From: Juglans regia | Taxonomy: Eukaryota; Streptophyta; Magnoliopsida; Fagales; Juglandaceae | Length of the DNA: 64,000 nucleotides | Assembly (NCBI RefSeq): GCF_001411555.2 | Contig: NC_049904.1 | Location: forward strand, 34,719,534-34,783,533 | Reading direction: 5' to 3' | Shown here: piece after piece, positions 23,560-36,435 of the stretch | Layout of the letters: each line of letters begins with the position of its first letter | How positions within the stretch are numbered: position 1 is the first letter of the stretch | Notes under the pieces: model-generated | What the model was told of the DNA's origin: nothing | The model's database searches: none | The model's input: only the letters and a program-made list of their open reading frames with translations | Translations under genes and position numbers: made by a program

Positions 23560-23944
23560 ATGTGTCCCATGAGGTTCATCTTGGTGTTTTTCTCGGCAAT
23601 GCTAGCTGCATATTTTGCATGGAAGACAGTTCATTCTTCGCCCCAGACGGACAAGATTTTAGAGGACATTACACTTGACAAAACGTCAACGATAGATAAA
23701 CCAGAATTTAATCTTAAAAAGGTATACTATTCGTTTGGTTTTTTGTTTTTTAAATTTTCAACATGCTATTATGTTTTTTGTTCGTTCATTATTTTGCTGC
23801 TTTTCTTTTTTGTTTCTTTGCCCTGACTTTGATGTTCTTCAACTTCAGACGATTCAAGAATGCTTCTGGGTGTTCGTTGACATGGCCAGCGGGAGGTACC
23901 TATGGAGGAATCTGAGGAAGAATGAGCACGTTAAGAGCTGCTAG
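23560..23944 (+). CDS. Small conserved plant membrane protein ("methyltransferase-related", unknown function)
   Basis: Two exons, 23560-23721 and 23849-23944, phase 0, 85 residues. The protein starts MCPMRFILVFFSAMLAAYFA, a hydrophobic N-terminal segment (signal anchor or signal peptide). A polar acidic linker follows, and then the conserved C-terminal block FWVFVDMASGRYLWRNLR. The VDMASGRYLWR motif is the mark of a small plant family labelled methyltransferase-related in databases, although it is far too short to be a methyltransferase. The ATG chosen follows a (CT)n leader and is the first in frame with the family N-terminus. It is too short to be well called by gene finders. The function is unknown. 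Confidence 0.85.
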
Positions 23945-24438
23945 AACTTTATCATGGAACTAATTTCAGGCTTATCTCTGTAATCTATTAGTACAGCACC
24001 AGAGAAATATGTCATTAATTTTCGGCGGGTGGAGGCTGGGATATAAGGACGTAGCACTGTAGACCTCGTACAATTCTGCAAATACGAAAATGTCTTTTTT
24101 TTTTTGGTCCTCAAGTGTCGAACTTTATATTTTCAAATGCATCTTTCGCTTTCGAAGCCTGAAGTCCGTAATACAAAAACTGGAAAAACCAAAGATCTAA
24201 ACAGAATCCAACATCTTGATCCAAAAAGTATCAGTGTCCAGTCTGCAATTTCTGCACCTTCTATTTGTCAAACCAGTTCCTACTGGATTTTTATATCCAA
24301 TGGGAGAGGAAATATACAATTAACAACTCTCAGAACACGATAACAGAAACAGCTTATGTACACAGCCACTTTCTAAAGAACAAAATTTACAGAAACTAAG
24401 AATTCTTTTTACAGAAGATGAAGTAGCAGTTGGCAGCT

Positions 24439-27400
24439 TTAGTTTAATTCGACCTGTAGCTTAATAGACATGTACAGAAGAGTGAGAAGAGCACCCTGTG
24501 GAAGTGGTGCATACCTTGCCAGACTGGAGGCTACCCACATGGCTACCACCACCAGAGCAACTATGCTGCTGCTGGTTTTTCCACAAACCCAACTTGCAAA
24601 AGAGAGGCACAAAGTCAGCAAAACACCACCACTCCCGCCCAAAATCCATGCAATTACATAACCAATCTTATACCCTGCATCCAGCTTCCTATCAAACATG
24701 GCCATGAGGCTACTAAAGGTGAGAGACCATCTAGAACCAAAGGTCCGCAGAATAAATATGGATATAAAGGCAGATCTAAGCACTTCGGTGAAGGGTCCTT
24801 TCTCTTGATCCATAATTCCTTCTTCAGACATCTCATCCGAATCATCATAGGAGGGATTCTCCTCAGTGATGTTAGAGCTATGGCGCTCCCAATATCTCTC
24901 ATGTCGCATTTTTAACCTCACTTCAGCCCACCTATACATCCTTGCCCTGTCTTCACATTCAGGCCTATGGTTCCATTTTCCTCTATCTCGCCTGTCAGTG
25001 TCTTCTTGCAATTTGAGGTCTTGGTCATACTGAGTCCTTGTTGCTTCATTAGATAAAACCTTCAGAAGAGGATAGAGGATGCAGGTATATTATCATTAGA
25101 TTTTGGAAATTAAGGTAATAAAAGAGTTTAGGAAAGAGGGAAGTGCGCTATTTGAAGGGGAAGTAATTGGTAAAGACGCTGCACTGCAGCCAAGTTTATA
25201 GCAATACGGAGTCAGTATTTTTATTTCTTTCGATAGGTGATATGGAGTAACAGGTAGTAAGATCTTTCCAACACCATCAAGAACTTGGTTCCTCATTCCA
25301 GAAAATATCTTAATTGTAAAACAAGCAATCAAAATTTCAAAATTCAAAGTTTTCTTAGCTGTTTACACCATCTCTTCTCTTCCAGTCAAAAAATAAAAAG
25401 GGAGTATGAACTGGTCAAATTAAAATTAAAAACAAAAGAGAGTTTTCTACACTGTTTGCACAAACCACCAGTTGCTTCTATACACCCGTGAAAAAAATTT
25501 TGAGATTGAAACAAGTCAAAAATTTCCCCTACACTTAAGAAATATTTGCATGCAGTAGAGATAAGAAGTTGGAGTGAACAACAGATCAAAAGAATTTTAG
25601 AATAAAACAGTTAATGTAAATCACAAAACGAAAAGATGACTTAAGGATTGCTCACTTCATATGCATGACGGATTCTCTTGAATACCTCACCAGATTGCAA
25701 ATCTTTGCTAACATCAGGATGATACTGTAATTAAATCAGACAAATACATAAATTAAACCAACGTTTGGTGTCTCACTAATACTGTTCACAAAAGGTACTA
25801 GTTTATCTGAGTGAAACTTCCCAACTACAGAAGATCCAGCAGAAAAACGTACCTTAGAATAATTCTGCAAATCTATAATATGATCTTTTTTTGATAGGTA
25901 GGAATTTTCTTTTTTCAAAGGAAAAGCATATATATAATGAGTGTCAGGGAGACATGCGAGAATGTTTGAGACAACACAAAGTGCAAGGGAATTAGGCCCA
26001 AATAATGGACATCAAGGCAGCATGCACAAAGGTGTCAGGGCCACATGGAGGCATAAGACATGAAATTATGGACTAAATAAACATGTTCATCTATCATTTA
26101 TCATAAAAGTCACAAGCATTAAGCATGTAACGTTTTACAAGGAAAAAAAAAACAGACACGGAACCCAGAGATATTATGGATGAACAAACATATGCTGGTA
26201 GAAACTCCCTGTATTCTGGAGAAGCAGGGCTAATTAACTGTTAGGGCTTGTTTGGGAAACTTATCTCATCTCATCTCAAAATTTCTCATAATTTCCTTAT
26301 CAAATATCACTCAAATACAAACACTTTATAATTTTAAATCTTCAAAATTTTCATCTAATCATTACTTAATCATTACAACTTTTCCAAATTTTCAAATAAA
26401 ACACAAAAAATAATACAATTTTTTTTTTTCAAATTTTAAAATAAAAATAATATTAAAAAAAATAATATTATAACAATATTTTAACTTTATGATATTTTAA
26501 TTCAACTTTTTCTCACTCCTATCCCAAATCTCAATAAAACATCGTAACTCAAATTATTTCAACCATTTTACAACAGTTCACAGAGTTCTCATCTGATGTC
26601 ATTCTCCAAACATATATCATATTCAATACATTCTAAATTAGAGCTCCACTATTTACTGTCTGAACAGGGTAAATTCTTACACAGAGCAGATAAGATTGAT
26701 ACTACATACAAAAGCATGGAGAACATAAACATCACAAAAATTGTTTACTGACCACAAAAGCTAATTACCAAGCACTAGTAATTTGGCGCGCATCCTAGAT
26801 GTCATAGGGGTAAAACACCCATTTTATTCTGTGAAATTGCGAATGCTTCCTAGGAAAATTTAACTAAAACCAACCAGAGCAATATCTTATCCGGGTGATT
26901 GAAAACCCAAACTATATATGCATAAACCCAGGGGCCAGAACCTTATTTTGCCTTCTTTGGTAACCTTATTTTGCCTTCTTTCGTTATTTTACAAAAGTGA
27001 ATTTTTCTCTCATTTTCACCCTCATCCTTTCAAAATTAGAACTATTGACATGAAAATTTAGGGGAGGGGGATAATCAAAAGAGATACTACTTAGAAGTAC
27101 TCTATGTATCTTGTAAAAGGTAATCTTTTGTGAATATATAGCTTTATGAGAGACAACAAAACAGTTACTTCTATAAACTAACCATTCACCAACTGGGCGC
27201 AGCATCTAGTTTGATGTTTGCCAACTGCCAGAGGATTTTAGAAAATCCCATATAGACGGGTGAGTTGTATGTACTATTGTACCAAAGATGATGTAGCTTT
27301 TAGTCTTGTAATGAAGTAATATTCTTTAAGCCACCAAAAATCCCAATTATAAAAAAAATTCTATTATATGTGGCAAGTACTGTAGAATCCTAACCAATCT

Positions 27401-27734
27401 TTCATTTTGCCACAGATTCCCGGCAACCAAACAGAATATAAATAAACAGTACCTTACGGGCGAGAAGGCGGTAAGCTCGTTTGACGTGAACGAAAGAGGC
27501 GTTCCGCGGGAGACCGAGAACAGCGTAGTGGTCGAGATGGGCGGCCGATGGGGAGGAAGAGAAAACGAGTGGGACCCAGCGGGGGAGGCGAGGTTGGGGT
27601 CGGGTGGAGGTGGATGGAGAGGCGGCAAGATGAGTGGAATGGAAGGCGGAGGAGAAGGAAAGGGCAGTGTATGAGGAAGAGGGGCCGTTGATCGGGGAGA
27701 GTCCCACTCCCGCCATAAGGAGTTGAGCCTGCAT
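24439..27734 (-). CDS. J-domain (DnaJ) protein with C-terminal membrane segments, probably plastid-targeted
   Basis: Three exons: 27453-27734, 25656-25724, 24439-25059; all phase 0, 323 residues from the ATG at 27734 (an upstream in-frame Met at 27767 would add 11). The N-terminal ~70 residues are Ser/Pro-rich and poor in acid, like a transit peptide. The J domain follows: YAVLGLPRNASFVHVKRAYR in exon 1, YHPDV carrying the essential His-Pro-Asp in exon 2, and YEVLSNEATRTQYDQDL across exons 2 and 3. The C-terminal half has hydrophobic helices (YKIGYVIAWILGGSGGVLLT and SSSIVALVVVAMWVASSLAR) ending LTLLYMSIKLQVELN. It would recruit an Hsp70 at a membrane. Homologues exist in Arabidopsis, but I am not sure which is the orthologue. 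Intron 1 contains a MITE. Confidence 0.88.
26244..26615. mobile_element. Harbinger-like MITE in DnaJ-gene intron 1
   Basis: Preceded by TTA, it starts GGGCTTGTTTGGGAAAC, then ATCTCATCTCATCTCAAAAT. The right end is near ATTCTCCAAACATAT. The interior (TTTTCATCTAATCATTACTTA) matches the element at 15343. Confidence 0.75.
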
Positions 27735-27769
27735 AATTTTTGGGTATGAGTTGTTACTGTTGATCAATG

Positions 27770-29480
27770 CATGTTTTGCTTTTGTGCTTCTGCTTTTCCA
27801 ACGGCAACCACTTTTTCTCTTCCTCTACGTTGTGTTGTTTATTGTTGAGGGTCTCTCTCTCTCCTTGCTCTGAGGATGAGGATGAGGATGAGAATGGTGC
27901 GGAGGAAGTGAGGAGGAGGGCTAGTTTCACTGTTGTCTGCTGTTTCTGTCAAGGTAAGGGATGAATCATGAGGGGAGGAAGGATTGGGCTGGCCTTTTTT
28001 TTTTTTATGTTTGTTAAAGTGAATTGGGCCTGCCGTGGTCTGGCCTGCACCAGATTTTTTTTTTTTCCCTCCTTCTCCCATTGTATTTAATGTTATCCTT
28101 TTTAATTTTCGGTTTAAAAAACCATTATAATTTTAATTAATGTATAAAAAATATTGACATGACATACACGTGATTAAAAGATCCGCCACTCAAAACTATT
28201 TAAAGAATTACGAGAAAATGATAAAATAAATGGATGAAGATTTCATGAATCTGTTTTGAACATTTTCTTATCTCTTATTTTAGGCAGGCCATCAAGGGAA
28301 CGCCATCAATCAAGCTTCGAATACCTTTCCCTAGATGTGCAGAACATAGAAAGTGAGAAATTTTTATATGTAATTATTAAGAGTTTATACTGCAAGGGTG
28401 TTAATTCCACACCACAGCAGTTATCGGTATACGCAATGCTAACAAATCAACAGAACAAGTCTTTCGATAATACCTTCATGTATAGAAATTTTGCATTGAA
28501 CACGCATATTGTCTCTTAACAAAAGATAATTCGTTATAAAGGTTGTGCCAGTATTGTTATTAGAGGGATTTTAACTTCTCCGCAAATTAATTTCCCTCAA
28601 GGGATGTAAAAATGCCTTGAGCTGCCAAGCCTCAAACTGGTTGATCTGATCAGATCCATTTTTAGCTTATTTTGGACACCGTGCAGCACATCACAATTGC
28701 CTTCTCTGTGGACGCGGGCGAAATCAAAACTAGGGAAAACATGTTCTTGTGGAAACAAGGGACAAGGCAACTGGGTAAAAACATGCGAACAAAAGAGCAT
28801 TCTTTTGTTCTGTCCTTTTTGTGAGAGTGTACGAGGAATAACATGCATGCGAAGAAGCCCAATCGCGGTCGAGTGTGTGTATGCATAAAGGACAATATGG
28901 TAGTGTTTATAAAGCCCAACACTAGCTAGTTTCCGTCTCAATTGGTTTCTCGACTCGATCACGCATTGGATGCGTCTGAAGGGTTTAGAATTCAACTTTG
29001 CCAACATTTCACCATAGAAAGCGAGGTTCCAATTTGCCAGTACCGACGTTAAAGTTCCAAGCAAAAACATAGCTCAAGTACAGCATCGGCTTCAACGTCA
29101 TTCTTGAATTCTTTCCCAAGTGAATCATCGGCCGAGCATTATGGGTTTTTACGTACCCATCACAAATAGGTGAAATTAATGTATCCAACCACAAATAAAG
29201 AAGCCAAAGTTGGGACTCTTTTCCTCATCATCGTGTCCTCATATAGCCCTCGCTCCTCGCAGTTTGATCTTTAATATTTCAATTCCTTGTTCCAACACTC
29301 CAAAAGAGAAAAACTCATCCTTTAAAAATTTCAATTGGCAAGTGTTATTTTCACTCAACAGGGCGAAGAGAGGAGATCTGACCAAGACTATATATCAATA
29401 TGGAGACAATAACCAAAAAAACAAAAATACAAAGTGATTTCTCGGCTATAGATCAGAATTTTTCGTGTCAACAGAAAAGC
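27770..29480. other. Spacer between DnaJ and DUF1639 genes
   Basis: The left end is the promoter/leader side of the DnaJ gene, with a GAGGAT triplet-like run at 27874-27892. The rest has short open frames on both strands with no family similarity that I recognise; the right end is the probable 3' UTR of the DUF1639 gene. Confidence 0.5.
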
Positions 29481-29616
29481 CTTCCATCCACCCTAAAGGT
29501 ACCAAAAAACAAAACATCTGTTAAGTTAGCCACACGCCACTGTTACCTCCAAGCGAGCTTCTAAAAATTTCCAAAGGAAAGGGCCTCTGCGACTGCAAAT
29601 CCATCGTACGCATCTC

Positions 29617-30699
29617 TCATTCTGAATCGCTGTCCATACTCCCCATGGCCTTCAATCCTCTTGGTCTCTGCATCGCATACCCAAAAGAAAAGGGAAAAAA
29701 ACCAAAACACGTGAAATACCAAAAATATATGCTGGAAAATATATAAATTCAAGTATCGAGCAAAGACCAATCAAGTACCTTCTTAGAATTCTTCTTCTCT
29801 CTAACTTCATATCTCTCATGGCACATATCAGTCAGCCACGCCCCAGGACTCACCAACTGCCACCAACTCGACCGAAAAAGGAAAACAAAAAACAAAATCA
29901 AAACCAATACAAACCATATAAGACTCAACCCAAATCAGGGAATTACATGAGACCAAATCACATAATGTTTTTTTTTTTCCTTTCAGCTAATATATGATTA
30001 TGGGAAAAAACAAAAAGACTTACAAGTACACTTCTTTGGATGATCTTGGCCCGCTTCTTAGGCCTCTGTGGAGGCTTACAACCCTTCATAGCCATAAAAT
30101 CCTCCTCTTTCTCTTTGCTCGACAGAGTGATACACAGCTTTGGCAAAGCCAACCCTCTCTCTTCCCCAATCCCATTATTATTCACATCCACCGATACCTT
30201 CCCATTTTCCTCCACAATCACTGACCCTCTCGTGCTATAATACCTCTCCTTCTCCAGCAACGCCGATTTCCGCAGCGTACTTCCCTCCGTACTCCTGCAA
30301 CCAAATATCCGAAAAATACGCCCTTTTATTAAATATTTCCTTGTTCCGGGAAAGTAATTCTTTCTGCCCTGTTCGCTAGATGAGATGGGACGATTTCCTG
30401 GGGGAAAAGGCGGGGGTGCATATATTACACAGTTAAGGAATCAAAGTATTTTCTTTTGCTTTCTCAGCATTCAAACAGCACCCTACCAACCTGGAGAGCC
30501 GATTGGGCTGAAGATGGAAGCTTTCATTCTCAGAAGCAAAGCTAGATGTGATTTTCCTCCGTATTCCACCATTTAGTCTAGCAGATATTTCATGGTCCTT
30601 GACTCTCACGCATCTGACTCGCTTTCTATTTCCCCACTGTAAGAAAAGTTCAGGTTCTAAGGGTTTACACGTTGTCTGATTCCTCTCCCCTGTCTCCAT
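29617..30699 (-). CDS. DUF1639 family protein
   Basis: Four exons: 30491-30699, 30024-30294, 29779-29856, 29617-29667, giving 202 residues. The protein starts METGERNQTTCKPLEPELFL, then QWGNRKRVRCVRVK, a DUF1639 N-terminal signature. The DUF1639 core is in exon 2: LPKLCITLSSKEKEEDFMAM, GCKPPQRPKKRAKIIQR, continuing LVSPGAWLTDMCHERYEVRE in exon 3. The last exon codes RPRGLKAMGSMDSDSE and stop. The basic RPKKRAK stretch could be a nuclear signal; the molecular role is unknown. A 5' UTR intron appears to end at the CAG just before the start ATG. Confidence 0.85.
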
Positions 30700-30709
30700 A
30701 CCTGCCACG

Positions 30710-31920
30710 AAAAAGATAAGAGACGTGAATTTTATTTCTTGTCAACTCCAAGTGACTCTTCCTTATCAACTCAGAAATCCCAGAAGCAAAAACCAAAGAA
30801 AGAAGAATTTTGGAGACAGCAGATGCTGGATTTCCTACTAAACTAAGGAGCAAAGATAAAACTGATTAAAAGAAAAATGAAGAAAGGAGAAGAAAAATTA
30901 GGTTTTATTTTCTTCGGCTGAATCAAATAGCACACAAGTGACACAAGTGGAAAATATTAGACGAAGATGAAAGGATCTGAGTAGGTATTCGGATAAAACC
31001 AAGTTTCCCTTGAATGCTCTGAAAAAACGTCCGGGTAGAGGAAAGTCAAAGATACAGATTTGCAAGTTGAAGAAAATGGTCTCCGACCTCAAGAATTCTG
31101 ACTACAACGAAGAAGCCGAAGATCTTTCTCAAACTACCCAACAAATTAAAAGATTTGCTGCTCCAGGCACAAAGAAGGGATTCTGTTACAAACAAGCCAA
31201 ATGGCGAAGAGAAAGTTTTACAATGAGATAAATTCATGCAGGAGAATCAAATAGACTTCGTGATATCAGATTTACCTCGGGGTAACAGAAAAAAAATCAC
31301 CAAAACAAAAGAGATCCCAGATCCTTCTCTCTTTCTCTCTATAAATCTAGAGTAATTGAAATTACTCTTGCCCGCGTTGTGAGAGGCTCTTGTTGTTATG
31401 GGTTTTACGGGTTGGGCTTCTTTTCGCCTGTTGAAGTCCTGTTCTGTGTGTGGATTCTTCTTCTTCTGCTCCTTCTTCTTCCTTATACCACCTCTCTCTC
31501 TCTCTCTCTCACTTATCTTTATCTATGCTTCCTTCAGTCCCAGACTCCCAGTGAGAAAAAAAAAAAACCAAAACAAGATTGGAAATGGACGGTGAGATAC
31601 CTCCTGTTCGCCCTCTTAAATTTCATCAATTGGGTCACTACAGAATAAATTGCGTTGTTTGTTTTTTCAGAAAACCACCTTTTCCAGACGAGCATAGATT
31701 CAATTAGACAGAAATATAGTTATTCGAATTCTATAGTTGTATATAAAGTCTGCTAGATATCGTCGAAGGTCTAATATTTTTCTAATATTTAATAAAAAAA
31801 TTACACTACATTTACACACCATTTTACACAGTAAAACTATAAATATAATTTCTCATATATAAAATCAACATATTTGTTAAATATTTAAGGTAATTTATAA
31901 TTATAGAGTTATATATAAAT
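30710..31920. promoter_or_regulatory. Leader and promoter region of the DUF1639 gene
   Basis: Upstream of the minus-strand DUF1639 start. Includes a probable 5' UTR intron and CT-rich tracts at 31325-31340 and 31491-31512. Reading frames here look like chance. Confidence 0.4.
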
Positions 31921-31926
31921 ACCCAC

Positions 31927-32125
31927 CCATGGATAGCCTAAGTGGTAAGAGTGAACTTGTGTCCATGTATCCATATCACAAGTTCGATTCTCCATGCAAT
32001 CGAACTGCGATTTAAGTAGGAGACCATGGAGGTGAGTTGTTGTGCTAGTCTCTCCAAGTGTGTAGAGGTAAGTTCTAAAAACTTTGCCATGGGTGATTTC
32101 TCCATTATAAATATATATTAGTTCT
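31927..32125 (+). mobile_element. tRNA-derived SINE
   Basis: It has a tRNA-like head with an A box (TAGCCTAAGTGG, about 31936-31947) and a B box (AGTTCGATTCTCC, about 31981-31993) spaced as in a Pol III internal promoter. A non-tRNA body and an AT-rich end near CCATTATAAATATATATTAG follow. It cannot fold into a full tRNA. Confidence 0.75.
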
Positions 32126-32476
32126 TCTATAGATAGTCAGTTGCGTGCAACTACCGTGCAATCCTAGGGGTGAAAACCGACACAGTTGGTTCGATTTCGG
32201 TCCAAAACCAACACTTCATTTGTCTGCTTAGAACCAGTTGATAAATTGGGAGAAAACCAATGGGATCGATTTTGGCCTATTTCCGATCGGTGCGTCAGGC
32301 AAGGAGTGGGGTTCAAAGGTTTCAACTTTCAGGAATTGGAAGATTAATTGAGAAGAATGGGGGGGGGGGGGTTTGCCATGAGTGATTTATCCATCATAAA
32401 TATATATCAGTTTTTTTACAGATAGTCGGTTGCGTGCAACTGCAGTATAATTTAGGGGTGAAAATTGACACAGTTG
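32083..32476. repeat. Direct duplication of a SINE-tail/hAT-end junction
   Basis: Copies at 32083-32188 and 32372-32476 share TTTGCCATG(G/A)GTGATTT, ATAAATATATAT, GTTGCGTGCAACT and GACACAGTTGG. The second copy follows a run of 12 or more G (32359-32371). Both end in AGGGGTGAAAA, like a hAT terminus. Confidence 0.8.
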
Positions 32477-32479
32477 GAT

Positions 32480-34130
32480 TGAGTCATAAGACGAAATTCG
32501 GTGCATTAACCTTCATTTCACTCTCTCATAAATTGTCTACGTGGCATGTTCCTATTGATCGGTAGGAAAACATGTTTAGCACCCACACTCTTTTTCTTTT
32601 CTTTTTCCTCTACTTGAATATTGGTATAGGCGTTTCTGCCGCAGCCTTATTTTACTTCCCAAATGGGAATTGCCGTAGCCCCTCCTGCTTGGGTTTTCGG
32701 TTTTAGCAACCATTGGCCAAAACACATTCATATTTATTGTATTATTTATTAATATTGATCTTCATGATTTGAATGGTGGTTGATGTAATTATTATCCATC
32801 CGTTTTGACTAGTAACCTTTGTTTTAATCATTCAAACTCATCATTTTCTCATGTGATGTGACCATGTCTTCATTTTTCGTATATATACCATGCATGTATT
32901 TGGTTTTGATATTCTGAGTTGTCTTATCCTTTGTTATTTCCTTTGCTATCAAATTGACTTCAAAGAGAGAAGAAGAAGAAGAAGCAAAAGGAGTTGCTTA
33001 AGATGTACGACTAATCCAAATGATAAGATTCCAATCATGCACCAAACCTTTTGCCAAATTCTGAATCTCGGTGTATTTGAAAATGTTACGTTATTCTTGG
33101 TCCAAGGGTGGAAGCACATGGGATGGGAAACCAAACAATTGAGTTAAGGCGGCTGCAGCTGTACATGGAACCCAGCACGGAGTTCCAGAAAAAGAGGGCT
33201 ATCACTTTCATTTATTATTTATTTGTTTATTTTCTATTGAACCCCATTCTTCCACAATTGGACGGTAAAGACTCCTGGGGGGCTGCTTTAAAATTGGGTG
33301 TAATCAGGAAATGGAGAGGAATCTTTATCTACATCCTCTGAGACTGAGTGGGGTCACCACTCGATAAATCTCCTTTGTTTTGGGATGAGCTGCTCCTTCA
33401 ATCAGTCGCAGTCGCAGTTGCAATCGCAGTCCTAGTCCCTTCCCTTCACTTCATTCATGTTCTTATGCCCAATTAAAAATATCACATTTTGATCCATCAG
33501 CTAAGCTATTATGCAATTGGGTGGATGCATTCTACGTCGATCCCTCTCTAACTCAGATGCGTATCTTATCTTCTTTACTCTTTTACTGCCCTCTAGTGGA
33601 CAGCCCCTGCATTCTCACATTCAACCCGCCTACTAAAAGCAATTTCATTTCTTATTGCCGAAATTTTTGCTCGTATGTATCATTAATTGGGAATTCGGAG
33701 GTCAGGCCGCTATTCATCATATGTACGTGCCATCGCACTAAGCAAATTTACATAAAAAGGGAACATTTACCATTATTTTGTTCTGACTTCAATGATTTCC
33801 AACGGCTGCGTGCTTTGCGTTAGCTTTCTGTAAATACTAAATAGACATTCACACGAAAACGCCAGAATAGATATAATAAAATGACATTACTTTTAAACCA
33901 AAATATATAAGTGCTTAATCAATACGTATGACCCCAAGGAATATAGGACACGGAGAGAGTTCAGGAACTATAAATAATGCCCAGATAGTGTCTTATTTAC
34001 AAACAAAAAGAATATATATATATATATATACATATATATTATAAAGACCTCAATGCAAATATGGTAAGAATTCAAACAGCAAATCCATCCGGTTCTTGAC
34101 TCTCCGGAATATCTTCAAGGAAGCGCGCGC
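32480..34130. other. Spacer, no supported gene
   Basis: Short open frames on both strands without recognisable motifs. An AGAAGAAGAAGAAG tract lies near 32970, CAGTCGCAGTCGCAG near 33405, and a (TA)n tract at 34013-34030. The right end is the 3' UTR side of the next gene. Confidence 0.5.
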
Positions 34131-34131
34131 T

Positions 34132-35458
34132 TCAAAGTCCATCATAGTAACCACCGCACGTTATGTGAGCTCTGGTCATAGGAACTCCTCCTCTTAATGC
34201 TGAAATTGCATCATTCAATTTGGTTGCTTGGTTCACCACTTGCTTTATTCTGATCTGCAACCATATAATTGGAGCTGACTCAGCTCAATGAGACCCCATA
34301 CCCTTAGTGGGGCACTATGAAACTAATCCTATGAATCACCTTTATGTTTAAGCTCCTAAGAAATATGCTAAATCTTTAGCTTGTTAGGTATGTGAAATTG
34401 AATTACCTGTGTTTTTCTTCCGAAAGAAAAAAACAAAAAAACCACCGTTTCCACTCTGAATATGTCAGCTAGCATGTATATCTAGTTGATTACCCGACCA
34501 TAAATCTAAAATTATCCTCGAGTAATTTTAATGGAAGAAAGAAGAAATCGGAGATCTGTATCTCCGATTATCAAGATCATGAAATCGGTTAGTTTTAATG
34601 CCTGAAAAACAACACTGTACAAGAGGACAAAAAATGTGATGAAGCACAAGTCACAAGAAACTTGCTGACCTTGTCATCAGTGTAGATCCGGAACCGAAGC
34701 CTCTCCTCCTTTTGGTGCTGTTTGTTTCCAGGTTGGTTTCCAAAAAACAGAATACAGATCGTAGCAGCAGCAACACCAAAAGAGCAAATAGCTCCAATCC
34801 CAGTTAAGCTCCATTTCCATATGTTCAGCCTACCACTATTCTCGTCCCAAGTGACCTCCTCTTGGCTGCCATCACCGTCCATGTCCATGGTGTTTTTCTT
34901 GCTCATCGCCATCTCGTTCTCTACCCTATTTCTTGGGGAGGTCTTACTCTCCAAAGCCTCACCTTTTTCCTCAAACTGAAAACTACCTGAATCAATTTGA
35001 GCCATGAATCCCCTAGAACCAGACCTTGGAGAGTCCATTTTCATGTCGACGAATTCATTTTCCTTCATTTTGAAGAAAACTTGCGAAACCGTGTCTTGAT
35101 CAGCTTCCATAGCTCCTGTAATCGGAGCTATGTTTTCTTTAGGGACAACAGCCGATCTCACAACACTGATTTCGATAGGAACCTTAGCGATATCCTTGTG
35201 CAGTTCATCATCTTGTGCCTTGCCAGTGCCACTTGATTCGAAATGAATTGGAACTGTGACAAGTTGACTTGGCATCATTGAATTACCAGGTGGTTCATTG
35301 ATTTTCCTGGAATTTGGTGATGGGCATATAAAGTAATTCATGTTGAAAATAGTTTTTGGATCAGAACTGCGTTTGCCCCAGAAAATCTTCTTCTCACCAA
35401 CTTCACGGAAATCAAGGAAGGCATCGTCAGGGAGGTATTCCCACTCATCAAGATCCAT
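34132..35458 (-). CDS. Single-pass membrane protein, DUF6821-like, unknown function
   Basis: Two exons, 34670-35458 and 34132-34254, phase 0, 303 residues. The N-terminus MDLDEWEYLPDDAFLDF is the conserved family start. A long polar, acidic middle region is followed by a predicted membrane helix (WKWSLTGIGAICSFGVAAA, then TICILFF) near residues 213-240. A basic region and the conserved C-terminus IRIKQVVNQATKLNDAISAL, then VPMTRAHITCGGYYDGL, complete it. A tail-anchored-like layout is seen, but the function and membrane are not known. Neighbouring genes do not suggest a role. Confidence 0.8.
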
Positions 35459-35469
35459 TTCCTACGAGG

Positions 35470-36130
35470 ATTTTGGAAAGGAAAGAAAGGGTGGGGTGGA
35501 AATAGGAGTTATTTATTTTATTTATTTTTTGGGGGTGGGGGGGAGGGGAATTGGATCTTGGGTGTTGAATTATTGAATCAAAGAAGGTGGCTCTCATGGA
35601 GTTTAGCGAGGAATTCCCATCATTAATAAGCGCAGGCCACCGGCATGGTGTCCTCTAGCTCTTGGAGTGAAGACTGAACCCATTAGCTGTTGGGGGAGGG
35701 GCATTTGACATGAATTATGTTCTTATCCATCCGAAAGGCGACAAACGGTGGATGGTCCACGTGGACCCATCTGGAGAATGCCTTCTTGATGGGTTCTTCC
35801 AAGATATTTCTTTTGATTTCTTTAATGGATTAATCCCTCACTTCCATAGGAAATTCAAGATTAGTTTTTCCCTTAATTGTTTAATGCGCTATTTTCTCGT
35901 TTGTTGTTTGGTCATATATAAAAATCTTAATTTTAGATACAAATAGAACTTTGAAAAATTATATTCAACTATTTAAACTTGCATAAAGTAAATAAAGAGA
36001 GATTATTTTCGAATGAGACAGACGATAAATATTATATGTACTTGCTTTCTAAAGTGTAGGCTGTTTTAAAACACAGCGGAAATAAAACAAAAGACAATAT
36101 AGTAAATTTAAGTTTGATTACTATTTACTA
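35470..36130. promoter_or_regulatory. Upstream region of the DUF6821-like gene
   Basis: Non-coding DNA upstream of a minus-strand gene, with a G-rich tract at 35530-35547. No further gene was seen. Confidence 0.4.
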
Positions 36131-36133
36131 TAA

Positions 36134-36308
36134 GAGTAATGCTACATACAGTCGTGGAATGCGTAAACGCCGTGCAGTCGCTTTGAAAAAGAGTGGGGTC
36201 CACTATTAAAAAATTAATTTATTTTCAGATGGGTCCCTTATTTATTCACTTTTTTCAAAACGACTGCACGGCGACTGCACACTCACGACTGTAAGTATCA
36301 TTTCTATT
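36134..36308. mobile_element. Small MITE with ~20-bp inverted ends
   Basis: Left GTAATGCTACATACAGTCGTG and right CACGACTGTAAGTATCATTTC are inverted with a few mismatches. The interior carries CCGTGCAGTCG and CGACTGCACGG as a second inverted pair, and ATTAAAAAATTAATTTATTTT shared with 22606. Confidence 0.8.
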
Positions 36309-36412
36309 ACTATAATGGGAGTTTCAATGGTAGATAGCTGAAGGTTGGTTCTTCTTTTCGTCCTTTATGTGGACACGTCTCGAAGAGAGTTGCGAGAGAC
36401 TTTTACTTTGAA

Positions 36413-36435
36413 GAGAGAGAGAGAGAGAGAGAGAG
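36413..36435. repeat. (GA)n microsatellite
   Basis: Uninterrupted GA dinucleotides. Confidence 0.9.

Noticed and set aside
28597..29070. 157-codon minus-strand frame
   Set aside because: No domain, low-complexity composition and no codon pattern like the neighbours; probably non-coding.
31927..32000. tRNA gene
   Set aside because: A and B boxes are present, but no acceptor stem or full cloverleaf can be drawn; called a SINE instead.
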